From Planctomyces sp. SH-PL14 (GTDB lineage: Bacteria > Planctomycetota > Planctomycetia > Planctomycetales > Planctomycetaceae), in the NCBI RefSeq assembly GCF_001610835.1, contig NZ_CP011270.1:7458001-7522000 (forward strand): a stretch of DNA of 64,000 nt, written 5' to 3'. A program made the position numbers and the translations under genes. Numbering within the stretch: position 1 is the first letter of the stretch; every line of letters starts with the position of its first letter. Of the stretch, positions 38,164-47,900 are shown in pieces. The notes below the pieces were generated by a model, which was given only the letters and a program-made list of their open reading frames with translations, was not told the DNA's origin and did not search any database.

Positions 38164-38991
38164 TCAGCCGCCGATCGTCCGGAGTGTCTGCTGGAGATGC
38201 TCGATGCTCTCCTGCGCGATCCGCTGCGCTCCCGGCTTGTAGTCGAAGACTTCGACCGAGACCCAGCCGTCGTAGCCTGAGTTCTTGAGGGCGGTGAGGA
38301 TCGGGACGTAGTCGGTCTCCCCCATCCCGGGGCCGAGCAGGTTTGAGTCGTTGACGTGGAAGTGCTTCGTCACGTCCTTGTAGCGATCGATCAGCGCCGG
38401 GATCGGCGTCGTCTCGCCGCCGAGCATCGCCTTGACGTCCTGGTGGAGCTGGAAGTTCGGATGGTCGACCGCCCAGATCATCGCGGTCGCTTCGCCGCAG
38501 GTGTTGATGAAGTCGGTCTCTTTGGGGGTCAGCGGCTCCATGCAGATCGTGACGCCGAGGTCGCCGATGGCGGGCATCGCCTGCCGGAAGACCTCGACGG
38601 CGTTGCCGAACGCCCGCTGCCAGGTCGCCCCTTTCTCCAGGCTCCGCTGACCGGGAGAACCGAACACCATGACCGAGCCGCCAAAGTCCGCGCAGAGCTG
38701 CGCGAGCTCGACGAGATACCGCGCCGTAGCGGCCCGAACCGCCGCGTCGGCGGTCGTCAGATGGAAGCCGGTCGTCTTCGCCAGGAGCCAGTGGAGGCCC
38801 ATGAGCTGAAGTCCGTGCTTCTCCGCGGTTTCCCGGATTTCCTTTCGCTCACCGGCAGAAACTGCCGCAGGCGGACGGCCGAGAGTGAACGGCGCGAACT
38901 CGATTCCGCGGTATCCAAGCCGCGCAATCTCTCGACACTGATCCTCCCAGGACCAGTTCTCGAACAGCTCGTGGCAGATGGCAAATTTCAT
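38164..38991 (-). CDS. Sugar phosphate isomerase/epimerase-like TIM barrel protein
   Basis: This 275-residue protein belongs to the AP-endonuclease-2/xylose-isomerase-like superfamily (PF01261). The start is FAICHELFENWSWEDQCREI. Metal and active-site blocks include YRGIEFAPFTL, LQLMGLHWLL, GVTICMEPLTPKETDFINT, HPNFQLHQDVKAM, KHFHVNDSNLLGPGMGETDY and VSVEVFDY. Glu, Asp and His ligands are visible at MEP, QDV, HVND and SVE. It would isomerise or epimerise a sugar or polyol in the cytoplasm; the substrate is unknown. The ATG at 38991 begins the barrel. It is divergent from the YTV gene. Confidence 0.9.
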   Translation of the reverse strand: MKFAICHELFENWSWEDQCREIARLGYRGIEFAPFTLGRPPAAVSAGERKEIRETAEKHGLQLMGLHWLLAKTTGFHLTTADAAVRAATARYLVELAQLCADFGGSVMVFGSPGQRSLEKGATWQRAFGNAVEVFRQAMPAIGDLGVTICMEPLTPKETDFINTCGEATAMIWAVDHPNFQLHQDVKAMLGGETTPIPALIDRYKDVTKHFHVNDSNLLGPGMGETDYVPILTALKNSGYDGWVSVEVFDYKPGAQRIAQESIEHLQQTLRTIGG

Positions 38992-39372
38992 TGAAGTCGT
39001 CGCGTCTGGAAGTTGGGCAAGAAAGCGAAGAGTTGCGGAATGCCAGCATTTCTCCGTGCGAAGCAACATTATCAGCCCCCGCCGGCTCAGGCGAGCCTCC
39101 CCGGAACGCCCGTTCGGATCGACATGGAGCGAGCCCTTCGCGGGGGTCGATCACGAGACTGAGCGGAGTGACGCCGCTCCGTCCCGAGAGTGAGTCGTCC
39201 GGTCGTGACGATCATGCGGGATGGGCCGACCCCGGGAACTGGGGCGGGGAGAAACAACGGCAAAGGCTGCCTGTCGTTCGAGTTTTTCGGAAGGAAAAGC
39301 CGAAGCAAATGGGCAGAGCGTGTAGCGTTGTGCTCCCGCCACTGACGGGGTGTTCTGAGAGGACTAGAAACC
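38992..39372. promoter_or_regulatory. Divergent region before the YTV wall-protein gene
   Basis: These 381 bases hold both promoters. No gene or repeat copy was found. The last 40 bases lead to GAGAGGACTAGAAACC before the ATG, with GAGAGGA as the ribosome binding site. No confident -35/-10 pair was recognised. Confidence 0.35.
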
Positions 39373-40734
39373 ATGAAACTGAGAGCGTGGGTTCCCGTCC
39401 TGGCGACGTTGCTCCTGGTCGCCGGGGGGACGCAAGCCGATGCCGGCTTGTTCTGCGGGATGGGACGGTACAAATGCTGTCCCCCACCTGCGTGCCAGGT
39501 TTGTGAAGACTACGGCAACGCCCGCGTCATGAGCGGGTCGTGCTACAAGACCGTCCGCGAAACGATCTACTGCACCGAGCAGTACACCGAGCAGCAGACT
39601 GTCTACACGACGTGCGTCGAGAAGATTCCGGTGCAGAAGACCCGCACGGTCTATGACACCTGCTATCGCGACGAGTGCTACAACGTCTGCCGGCCGGTCT
39701 ACAACACCTGCTACCGCGACGTCTGCTGCACCGTGAAGCGGCCCTGCTACAACACCTGCTACCGCACGGTGTGCTGCACGGTCCGCCGTCCGATCTACAA
39801 CACCTGCTACAAGAACGTCTGCTACACCGTCCGTCGCCCGTGCTACAACACGTGCTACCGCGACGTGTGCCACACGGTTCGCCGGCCGGTCTACAACACT
39901 TGCTACCGTACCGTCTGCTGTACCGCCTACCGCACCGAATCGCAGACCTGCTACCGCGACGTCTGCTACACCGTCTGCCGTCCGGTCACGGAAACGAAGT
40001 GCGTTCAGGAATGCTGCGGTGAATGGCAGATCGTCAAGGAATGCATCCCCGGGACGGTCGTTGCCGATCCGGGCTGTGCGGCTCCCTGCGACGTTGCCTA
40101 CGGCACCGCCGCCGATCACTGCTGCCCCGGCCCGGTCGCCTGCCCGCCGCGGATCGTCTGCAAGCGGGTCTGGGTTCCGAAGGTTGTGACCCGTCACATC
40201 ACCTGCACCCGGATGGTTCCGGAAGTCCGTCACTGCAAGGTTCCGTACACGACCTGCACGCGGATTCCCTACACGATCACGAAGCAGGTTCCCTACACGA
40301 CGTGCAGCTGGGTTTGCGAAACGAAGCACTGCCGGGTTCCTTACACGACCTGCCGCTACGTCTGCGAAACCCGCACGAAGCAGGTTCCTTACACGACCTG
40401 CAGCTGGACCTGCCAGACGATCACCAAGAAGATCCCCTACACGACCTGCACCTGGACCTGCCAGACGATCACCAAGAAGGTTCCTTACACGACCTGCAGC
40501 TACGTGAACGAGACCCGCACCCGCCGCGTCCCGTTCTGTGTGCCGCGGACGGTCTGCGAGACCTCTTACGTCTGCAAGACCCGCTGCGTCCCGCACACGG
40601 TCTGCGTCACGAAGACCCGTTGCGTGCCGAAGGTTGTCTGCCGTCAGGTTCCGGTCGATCCGTGCTGCCCGGTTGATCCCGGCTGTGCGGCTCCGATGAC
40701 CGCCTGCGACAATGCTGGGACCTGCACTCAGTGA
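39373..40734 (+). CDS. Cysteine-rich YTV-motif cell-surface protein
   Basis: This 453-residue protein has a signal peptide (MKLRAWVPVLATLLLVAG, cut near ADA) and a mature part built of two repeat types. The first (residues about 80-220) repeats PVYNTCYRDVC, TVRRPCYNTC and similar. The second (about 285-400) repeats KKVPYTTCSWTCQTI and relatives. Cysteine, tyrosine, threonine and valine dominate, as in the YTV-motif proteins of planctomycete cell walls, known from Rhodopirellula work. The dense, evenly spaced cysteines suggest a disulfide-linked wall layer. The repeats are near-identical at DNA level, so unequal recombination is likely. A strong terminator follows. Confidence 0.9.
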   Translation: MKLRAWVPVLATLLLVAGGTQADAGLFCGMGRYKCCPPPACQVCEDYGNARVMSGSCYKTVRETIYCTEQYTEQQTVYTTCVEKIPVQKTRTVYDTCYRDECYNVCRPVYNTCYRDVCCTVKRPCYNTCYRTVCCTVRRPIYNTCYKNVCYTVRRPCYNTCYRDVCHTVRRPVYNTCYRTVCCTAYRTESQTCYRDVCYTVCRPVTETKCVQECCGEWQIVKECIPGTVVADPGCAAPCDVAYGTAADHCCPGPVACPPRIVCKRVWVPKVVTRHITCTRMVPEVRHCKVPYTTCTRIPYTITKQVPYTTCSWVCETKHCRVPYTTCRYVCETRTKQVPYTTCSWTCQTITKKIPYTTCTWTCQTITKKVPYTTCSYVNETRTRRVPFCVPRTVCETSYVCKTRCVPHTVCVTKTRCVPKVVCRQVPVDPCCPVDPGCAAPMTACDNAGTCTQ

Positions 40735-40762
40735 TTGTTTGAAAGACTCTCAGAACGTCGAG

Positions 40763-40798
40763 ACGGCCGGCTTCCTGTGAAGCCGGCCGTTTTCGTTA
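40763..40798 (+). terminator. Rho-independent terminator of the YTV gene
   Basis: ACGGCCGGCTTC and GAAGCCGGCCGT form a perfect 12-bp stem with a 4-base loop. It is followed by TTTCGTTATT. It lies 28 bases after the stop and just before repeat copy 9. Confidence 0.9.
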
Positions 40799-40804
40799 TT
40801 TACT

Positions 40805-41115
40805 GGGTCCAGGGGGACCCTGGTGGGGGATGCAAGGGGGCAACGCCCCTTTGCCCGCCGGAGGCTTGGCCGTCGAGAGATGTCTGAAGGAGATCGTGTC
40901 CAAGCGCGGACAGCGTGCCGGATGCCCCCCCACCTGACCGCGGGAGTTCAGTGCGAGTGGTGAGTCTTCAACGCTGGTCCCCCAAAGGGGACGTCCGTTG
41001 TGTCCCACGGTTCCTCATGGAAGTGCCTCCGGCGGCAAGGGGGCGTGGCCCCCTTGACCCCAGGCTGCCGTCGCACGTTGGGTTTGAGCGAGCAGAGCCG
41101 TGCCGGCAACGGCGC
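40805..41115 (+). repeat. Dispersed structured repeat, copy 9 (full length)
   Basis: This is a complete copy between the YTV terminator and the oxidoreductase gene. The first hairpin is CCAGGG-gga-CCCTGG. It has the short variable segment and the tail type GAGCGAGCAGAGCCGTGCCGG, as in copy 3. Confidence 0.93.
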
Positions 41116-41248
41116 GATTCGTGCCTCCACCCCCCGCTCCGATCGCGCTGGAATTCGGAACGGCGCCGATCTATCGTCGAAGTTCACGGATCGACTCGGC
41201 CGACACCAGGGATCCGGACTCGCGTCTTCCCACCGGAGATCACCGATC

Positions 41249-42697
41249 ATGCCTCAGCTCTCAAGGCGCCACTTCCTCCTCGCCTCCGCGGCCGCGTCCA
41301 TCGCCGTCGCCCCCGCCCGCAAAACCTTCGCGCTCGCCAACGACTCGATCAACCTCGGCTTCATCAGCTGCGGCGGCCGGGCCAACGAGCACATGCAGCA
41401 GTTCAGCAAGCTCTCCGGCGTCAACATCGCCGGACTCTGCGATCCCGACGAATCCCGCCTCGACGACGCGAAGAAGAAGTTCCCCAAAGCTCAGACCTGG
41501 ACCGACCTTCGCGCCCTCATCGACGACCCGACGATCGACGCCGTCGTGGTCGCCACCACCAACCACTGGCACTGCCTCGCCGCCATCTGGGCCATGCAGG
41601 CCGGAAAGCACGTCTACGTCGAAAAGCCCCTCTCGCACAGCCAGTGGGAAGGCCGCCAGACCGTCGAGGCCGCCAGGAAGTACAAGAAGGTCTGCGCCAT
41701 CGGAACCCAGCAGCGGTCCGACCCCATGCAGGCGGAGATCAAGGACTTCCTCCACAAGGAGAAGGCCCTCGGCGAGATCCAGTCGGCCCGCGTCAACCGC
41801 TACGGCATCCGGGCCTCGATCGGCAAACGCGCCACCCCTCTTCCGATTCCGTCCTCCGTCCAGTACGACCTGTGGCTCGGTCCCGCGCAGGACAAGCCGA
41901 TCTACCGCGAGAAGCTCCAGTACGACTGGCACTGGGACTGGAACACCGGCTCGGGCGAAATGGGGAACTGGGGCGTCCACGTCCTGGACGATCTCCGCAA
42001 CAATGTCTTCCAGGACACGGTGACCCTGCCGAAGCGGATCTTCGGCGGCGGCGGACGGGTGGTCTGGGACGATGCCGGCGAAACGCCGAACGTCCACTTC
42101 GTCTACTTCGATACCGGCTCGATCCCGGTCGTGATCGGCCTCAGCAACCTCCCGGCCGCCCCGATGTCGAAGGAGATTCCGGCTCACCCGGGGCCCGGCA
42201 GCGGCTACATCGCCTACTGCGAAGGGGGCCGATTCGAAGGCCAGCGCGGCTCCGGCGCGGCGTTCGACAAGGAAGGAAAGCTCATCAAGAAGTTCAAGGG
42301 GAACGGCGGCAACGGCGTCCACCACCAGAACTTCCTCGATGCCGTCCGGGTGGGCGATCCGTCGCTCCTCAACGCCAGCGTCGCCGTCGGCCACGACTCG
42401 ACCGGCTGGTGCAACCTGGCGAACATCGCCTTCCGCGCCGGCCGCCCCTACACCGCCGACGCGGCGAAGGGCTTTGATGACCCGAAGGGGATCTGGGCGA
42501 GCCTCCTGAAGGAGACCGAGGAGCACCTTGCGGCCTACTCGATCCCGATGGCGAGCAAGCCGATCGTCCTCAGTCCGACCCTGACGGTCGACCCGGAGAA
42601 GGAAGTCTTCGTCGGCGAGAACGCCGAGATCGCCAATGCGTTCCTGAAGCGCGAGTACCGGGCTCCGTACGTCGTCCCGGAGATCGCCAAGGCCTGA
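41249..42697 (+). CDS. Gfo/Idh/MocA family oxidoreductase, Tat-exported
   Basis: This is a 482-residue protein. The twin-arginine leader SRRHFLLASAAASIAVAPA (residues 5-23) directs a folded enzyme across the membrane. The NAD-binding fold shows INLGFISCGGRANEHMQQFS, then NIAGLCDPDESRLD and DAVVVATTNHWHCLAAI. The family signature VYVEKPLSHSQWEGRQ follows (EKP motif), then a beta-sheet domain with LWLGPAQDKPIYREKLQYDW. Planctomycete genomes carry dozens of such secreted oxidoreductases, whose substrates are probably sugars or cyclitols. CCGGAGATC precedes the ATG at 41249. It follows repeat copy 9. Confidence 0.92.
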   Translation: MPQLSRRHFLLASAAASIAVAPARKTFALANDSINLGFISCGGRANEHMQQFSKLSGVNIAGLCDPDESRLDDAKKKFPKAQTWTDLRALIDDPTIDAVVVATTNHWHCLAAIWAMQAGKHVYVEKPLSHSQWEGRQTVEAARKYKKVCAIGTQQRSDPMQAEIKDFLHKEKALGEIQSARVNRYGIRASIGKRATPLPIPSSVQYDLWLGPAQDKPIYREKLQYDWHWDWNTGSGEMGNWGVHVLDDLRNNVFQDTVTLPKRIFGGGGRVVWDDAGETPNVHFVYFDTGSIPVVIGLSNLPAAPMSKEIPAHPGPGSGYIAYCEGGRFEGQRGSGAAFDKEGKLIKKFKGNGGNGVHHQNFLDAVRVGDPSLLNASVAVGHDSTGWCNLANIAFRAGRPYTADAAKGFDDPKGIWASLLKETEEHLAAYSIPMASKPIVLSPTLTVDPEKEVFVGENAEIANAFLKREYRAPYVVPEIAKA

Positions 42698-42730
42698 ACA
42701 GGGGGCTGCACGAAAAGAGGCACCGTTTGT

Positions 42731-42763
42731 GCTCATCCGTCGTTCACGGAACGACGGATGAGC
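42731..42763. terminator. Perfect 15-bp hairpin between the oxidoreductase and DUF3309 genes
   Basis: GCTCATCCGTCGTTC-acg-GAACGACGGATGAGC pairs without mismatch. No T-run follows on either strand, so it may mark a transcript end or be an operator-like dyad. It starts 33 bases after the oxidoreductase stop. Confidence 0.55.
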
Positions 42764-42886
42764 AGGACGGGTGTCCACAGCCTAGGAGGCGGCTGAGAGA
42801 TCGGCCTTGGCGATCACGGTGATCGGCCGGCCCGCAGGACACACCCGCAGCTTGTCGTCGTCCGTGCAACGCCGGGAGACGACATC

Positions 42887-43042
42887 ATGCTGGGAACCGT
42901 TCTGCTGATTGTGTTGATTCTGCTTCTGCTCGGCGCCGTGCCGACTTGGCCGCACAGCCGGAACTGGGGCTACGGTCCCAGCGGCGGGCTGGGACTGGTT
43001 CTGGTCATCCTGCTGATCCTGGTCCTGCTGGGACGGATCTGA
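42887..43042 (+). CDS. DUF3309 microprotein
   Basis: This 51-residue protein is easily missed because of its length. The sequence is MLGTVLLIVLILLLLGAVP, then TWPHSRNWGYGPSGG, then LGLVLVILLILVLLGRI. That is the DUF3309 pattern: two short hydrophobic helices joined by a W/Y/G-rich loop (TWPxSRxWGYxPSGG). CCGGGAGACGACATC precedes the ATG, giving a good ribosome binding site. The protein is likely a small membrane protein; its function is unknown. It ends 63 bases before the end of the convergent Xer recombinase gene. Confidence 0.85.
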   Translation: MLGTVLLIVLILLLLGAVPTWPHSRNWGYGPSGGLGLVLVILLILVLLGRI

Positions 43043-43104
43043 CACGCAGGCGAGCATCGAGGGGATCCGTTGGCGCGTCAGCGGCGATCGGGAGAGCCGC
43101 CTCG

Positions 43105-44049
43105 TTACCCGCGCGGGTGGCACTTCGTGTGGATGTTCTTCAGCCGGCTGTGCTCGACCTGCGTGTAGATCTGGGTCGTGCGGATGCTGGCATGGCCGAG
43201 CATCTCCTGCAGGGCCCGGATCTCCGCCCCGCCGGCGAGCATGTGCGTCGCGAAGCTGTGACGGAGCGTGTGCGGGCTGACATCCGCCGCGCATCCGATG
43301 CGGCCGGCATAGCGCTTCACGAGATGCCACACCATGATCCGTGAGAAGGCCCGGCCCCCGCGGGTCACGAACAGCCAGTCGACCGATCGGCCTTTGGCCA
43401 GCGCCGGCCGCTCCTTCGTGAGGTAGGCCTCGAGTGCCGCCCGGGCGACCGGGTTCAGGTTGACGATCCGCTCCTTGTTCCCCTTCCCCAGGCACCGGCA
43501 GAAGTTCTCCGAGAGCTTGAGGTCCTGGATCTTGAGGTTCGAGACCTCCGAGGCCCGGCAGCCGGTCGCATAGAGCGTCGTCAGGACCGCCCGGTCCCGC
43601 AGAGGAAACCGGTCGTCGCCCGACGGAGCACTCAGCAGCTGATCGACGACCTCCGGACTGAGGACCGTCGGGAGGTATTGCCACAGCTTCGGCGAGGTGA
43701 GCAGATCGACCGTACTTTCGGTGAGGACCTGCTCCAGGACGAGGAATCGGAAGAACTCCTTGATGGCGACCAGCCGGCGGGCGATCGTCGAGGCGGCGAA
43801 CTTCTGCTCGTGAAGGAACGCCAGGAAGTCGCCGAGGAGAGCCAGGTCGATCTGATGAAGCGAGGCGACCTTCCGCGACGAGACCCAAGTGAGGAACTGG
43901 TTCAGGTCGTTCCGGTAGGCGGCGACCGTGTTCCGCGACATCCCGCGCTCGGCGGTCAGGTACTGCAGGAACGGCTCGAAATGGGTTGCCGGATGGGCGG
44001 TCGCCATGGCGGCGGGGCCGGCGGAGACCGGTTTGCGACGCGGCGGCAT
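43105..44049 (-). CDS. Tyrosine recombinase of the XerC/XerD family
   Basis: This 314-residue protein has an N-terminal SAM-like DNA-binding domain (FEPFLQYLTAERGMSRNTVA) and a C-terminal catalytic domain. Catalytic residues are R in ATGCRASEVSNLKI, the H-x-x-R box in HTLRHSFATHML, H in LGHASIRTTQIYTQV, and the tyrosine of that last block. Length and motifs fit XerC/XerD chromosome-dimer resolvases; which of the two cannot be told. AAGGAGGAGGGTC before the ATG is a strong ribosome binding site. No dif-like site was found nearby. It is divergent from the dCTP deaminase gene. Confidence 0.92.
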   Translation of the reverse strand: MPPRRKPVSAGPAAMATAHPATHFEPFLQYLTAERGMSRNTVAAYRNDLNQFLTWVSSRKVASLHQIDLALLGDFLAFLHEQKFAASTIARRLVAIKEFFRFLVLEQVLTESTVDLLTSPKLWQYLPTVLSPEVVDQLLSAPSGDDRFPLRDRAVLTTLYATGCRASEVSNLKIQDLKLSENFCRCLGKGNKERIVNLNPVARAALEAYLTKERPALAKGRSVDWLFVTRGGRAFSRIMVWHLVKRYAGRIGCAADVSPHTLRHSFATHMLAGGAEIRALQEMLGHASIRTTQIYTQVEHSRLKNIHTKCHPRG

Positions 44050-44360
44050 GACCCTCCTCCTTCGGAAACTCCGTCAATCACCCGGGCGGGACCGGCTCCG
44101 GCGTCGGAGACGCCTCGCCGCGGCCGACCATCGAGTGAGCATCGTCCTGAATCGCGGGCCGGTTGAACCTCTCCCCGTCCGGCGGAATCGTCGTTACAGC
44201 CTATCCCGCCTGCCGCGTTCGCTCCAGAGGAAGCGGATCGGCGGGCCCGCCCTGATCCCCCGCCGGTCCTTCAGCCGAACCCCTCCCCGATTGACCCGTC
44301 TCCCAGTCCCCGGCACACTCCGGGAACAACTCGGGTCCGGCAGCTTCAGCGATCGATCTC
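44050..44360. promoter_or_regulatory. Divergent intergenic region
   Basis: These 311 bases lie between the recombinase and dCTP deaminase genes. No repeat, gene or strong hairpin was recognised. Promoters for both genes are expected here. Confidence 0.35.
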
Positions 44361-44918
44361 ATGATTATCAGCGGTGCGGAGATTCAGGCCCGGATGGGGA
44401 AGGAGATCGTGATCGATCCCTTCGACCCCGCGCAGCTCAACCCGAACAGCTACAACCTCCGGCTGCACAACGAGCTTCTGGTGTACGAGGAGATCGTCCT
44501 CGACATGCGGCGGCCGAACCGCTTCCGCCGCTACGAGATCCCCGCCGAGGGCTTCGTTCTGAACCCCGGTCAGGTCTACCTGGGCCGGACCGTGGAGCGG
44601 ACGGAAACCCACAATCTCGTCCCGATGCTGGAGGGGCGGTCCTCCGTCGGCCGGCTGGGGCTGTTCGTCCACGTCACCGCGGGGTTCGGCGACGTCGGCT
44701 TCTGCGGGTTCTGGACGCTCGAGATGTATGCCATCCAGCCGATCCGGATTTACGCCGGCGTGGAGATCGCCCAGATCTTCTACCACACCCTCGAAGGGGC
44801 GATCGAGGAGTACCGCAGCGACAAGTACCAGCACAACCGCGACATCCAGCCGAGCCTGCTCCACCGGGAGTTCGACCAGGCGGACCGTCAGAAGAAGCTC
44901 TTCGAGAACACCCCGTAG
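44361..44918 (+). CDS. dcd: dCTP deaminase
   Basis: This 185-residue enzyme starts MIISGAEIQARMGKEIVIDP and contains NPNSYNLRLHNELLVYEE, the catalytic and trimer block GRSSVGRLGLFVHVTAGFGD, and GFCGFWTLEM with the glutamate of the active site. The LNPxSYxLRL and AGFGDxGFxGxWTLE motifs are diagnostic. It converts dCTP to dUTP, supplying dTMP synthesis. Whether it also has dUTPase activity (DCD-DUT type) cannot be judged. The gene is convergent with the cytochrome gene across a strong hairpin. Confidence 0.93.
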   Translation: MIISGAEIQARMGKEIVIDPFDPAQLNPNSYNLRLHNELLVYEEIVLDMRRPNRFRRYEIPAEGFVLNPGQVYLGRTVERTETHNLVPMLEGRSSVGRLGLFVHVTAGFGDVGFCGFWTLEMYAIQPIRIYAGVEIAQIFYHTLEGAIEEYRSDKYQHNRDIQPSLLHREFDQADRQKKLFENTP

Positions 44919-44949
44919 GCGCGGATCGACGGGCTGCGTCGATCGCGCC
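44918..44949. terminator. Bidirectional hairpin between dcd and the cytochrome gene
   Basis: GGCGCGGATCGACG pairs with CGTCGATCGCGCC around a 5-base loop, with one bulged G. It begins at the dcd stop codon and ends 20 bases before the end of the convergent gene. The T-tract is weak on both sides. Confidence 0.6.
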
Positions 44950-44969
44950 GACCGGGTTTCCTGACAGGA

Positions 44970-47900
44970 CTACTTCCCGTGGGCGGGCACGCCGGGCAGC
45001 CGCTTTGCCGCCGGATCGGTCGGCGGCTTGTCGAGGCCGATGAAGGAGAACAGGTCGGCCAGCTCCTGCGGGGTGAGCTGCTTTTCGAGCTGCTCGGGCA
45101 TCATCGAGACTTCGCTCGCCCGGAACTCGTCGATCTGGTCGCGGGGGATCGTCTCCGTCTTTCCTCCCTGGACCTTGAGGATTACCCGCTCCGGGCTGTC
45201 CTCGACCGGCAGACCGGTCAGGACGCGGCCGTCGGCCGTGATCAGGATCCTGGCCTGGTAGCCGTTGCCGATGACGAGCGATGGATCGAGGACGTTCGAG
45301 AGCATCTGCTCGAAGCTGGCCCGGCCGTTCGACGTGATGTCCGGCCCAACCTCCACCCCTTCGCCGTAGATCTTGTGGCACTGGGCGCAGACCTTCTTGA
45401 AGACTGCCTGTCCCCGCATGGGGTCTCCCGGCGTGCCGTTGAGGAAGTCGCGGGTTTGATTGATGACCTGCTCGCGGTTAGGGTTCCGTCCCTCGCGGAG
45501 GACGCCGTAGAGGGCCTTGAAGCGGTTCTGGACGCTCTCGTCCTTGAACGTCCCGACGCGGCGGAGCTGGTTGAGGTTGAGCGCTTCCTTGGCGATCTGC
45601 TTCTGTTCGACGGCGGCGAGCAGCTCACCGGCCCACGGTCCACGCTGGGTGAGGAGCTCGATCGCTTTCGGCTGCACCTGCGGGCCGAGGGCCGAATACT
45701 TCCGCACGACCGCCTGCCCGACCTCCGGACGGTCCATCCGGCTCATCAGGAACAGGACCTGTTCCTGGAGCGCCGGGCGGTCCAGAAGCTGACGCGACCA
45801 TTCGAGAGCCGCGACGTCGCCGCTCGCGATGAGGGCCTTGAGGAGCTCGATCTGTCGATTGTCGTCTGGCTTCGCTTCGAGGGCCGCCTTGATCGCGCTG
45901 ACCCCTTGCGGATCGCCCCAGCTGCCGCTGAGAAGGAGAGCCGGCCAGTGATGGCCTGTATCCGGCCCCTTCGCCAGGATCGCGGCCAGCTTAGGAGTGA
46001 ACGCCTGCTTGAGGGCTGCTCGCCGTTCGCCGTGAATGGCTCCCGATTGAACATCGTTCACGAGCGAAACGAGAAGGCTCCCCGCCGCCTCCCGGCCGAC
46101 TTTGGCCCCTTCGGAAAGACGCTCATAGATTCGAACGGTCTGTGCCGGCGTCAGATCGGGACGACTCTGAATCCGCGCCAGCGCTCGGGGCATCAGAGCC
46201 TCGAGTCCCTGAACGTCATCGCCCTGCGCCAGGTCGAGCAGCGTGTCGACTGCGGCCTCCTGAGCGAGCAGGGGATGCAGGTTCTGCCAGACGATCGAGG
46301 GAATCAGCGGGTCCTTGTGTCCGACGTTCAGCAGCGCGCCGAGGAAGGCCACCTTCGTCGACGCGAGTGTCGAGGCCTCTCCGTCCCGGAGCTTGGAAAA
46401 GGCGATGATGGACTGGAGCGCGACGCTCAAGTCGTCGCCGGCCACAGACCCCTTAAGGGCGAATCCGGCGACATACGCTCCCCACAGCTCGCGGAACTCT
46501 CCGCCCCGATCGGCCAGGAGCCGAAGTGACCAGGCGGTCACGACGTCGCGCGTTTCCATTGCCAGGGTGAGATCGTCCGCCGCCAGGAGCTTTTCGCCCG
46601 AGGCCAGTGTCCACAGGGCCCGCAACCGCTTCGCCTGGGGAGCCTTCGGATTGGCGACGGTCGCGTGGAGGAGATCGAGCGCCGGCTTCGATCCCGCGTC
46701 CTTCGCCGAGAGCTTCTCCGCCAGGATCTGCCGGGCGGTCTCGCGGACATACTCGTTGCCGCCATTGAGGGCGGCATCGGCGAGCTTCGTGGGCTCCAGC
46801 GTGGCCAGATCGCGGACCGCCGGCTTCTTGCGCTCGCCGTAGACGAGGCGATACAGCCGTCCGTTCCCGCGGTCGATCCCGTCCGGGTCCGCATTCGCGT
46901 CCTGATAGCAGTGATACCGGTCGTACCAGTCGAGGATGTACAGGCAACCGTCCGGACCAGTCTTCTGAACGACCGGCATGAACCACGGATCGTTCGCGGT
47001 CAGGAGGTCGGCGAGCTTGGGGCTCTTCTCATCGCCCGTTTTGGCGATGGTGTTGTCCGGCAGGTCGAAGGCCCCGGTCTTCGCCGGGAAGCCGGGATGC
47101 GGTTTGCCGGCGTAGGTCGAGCCGTTCCGTGCGAGAATGTCGGCGTTGATGCAGCCGCCGTGGATGTTCCCCATGTAGAGGACGTTGCGGTACGGCTCGG
47201 GATAGCAGTCGCTGTCGAACCAGGTGATCCCGCAGTAGGCCGCCTTCTGATGCTTGTGCTTGACGATCGAGCCGATCGGCCACGTGTGCGGCGGATACGG
47301 GCCCCCCTGGCGGATGTAGTAACCGGTCTCCGTCATGTGCCAGAGGTGGTCGATGACGCAGGCGGAGAGGAACATCTCGCCGTCATCGTTGAAGGCGATC
47401 CCCCACGGATTGCTCGTCCCTTCCGCCCAGATCTGGAATTCTTTGGTTCTTGGGTGGATCCGCCACACTGCGCAGGTGAACTTCCAGCCGGGATGATCCG
47501 CTTTGAAGTTCGGATTCTTCGGGCCGTAGTGAACGTCGCAGTAGTTGAAGACGCCGTTGAGTCCATACAGCCAGCCGTCCGGGCCCCAGGTCAGCGAGTT
47601 CGGCAGCTCGTGCGTGTCCGTCCGGCCGAAGCCGCTGACGAGGACTTCCGTTTTGTCCGCCTTGAGGTCGCCGTCTGTGTCCTGCAGGAACAGGAGGTCC
47701 GGAGCGTTGGCGACCCACACGCCGCCGTAGCCGACGGCGATCCCGCTCGGGATGTTGAGTCCCTCGGCGAAGATCGTGACCTTGTCGACCTTGCCGTCGT
47801 CGTCGGTGTCTTCGAGGACCTTGATCCGGTCCCGTCCCGGTCCGGGCTCGCGGCGCGGGTACTCAAAGCTCTCGGTAACCCAGAACCGCCCCTTCTCGTC

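Noticed and set aside
43105-44049. Integrative element suggested by the tyrosine recombinase gene
   Set aside because: The protein has XerC/D length and motifs, the neighbours are housekeeping genes, and no direct repeats, tRNA end or phage genes flank it.
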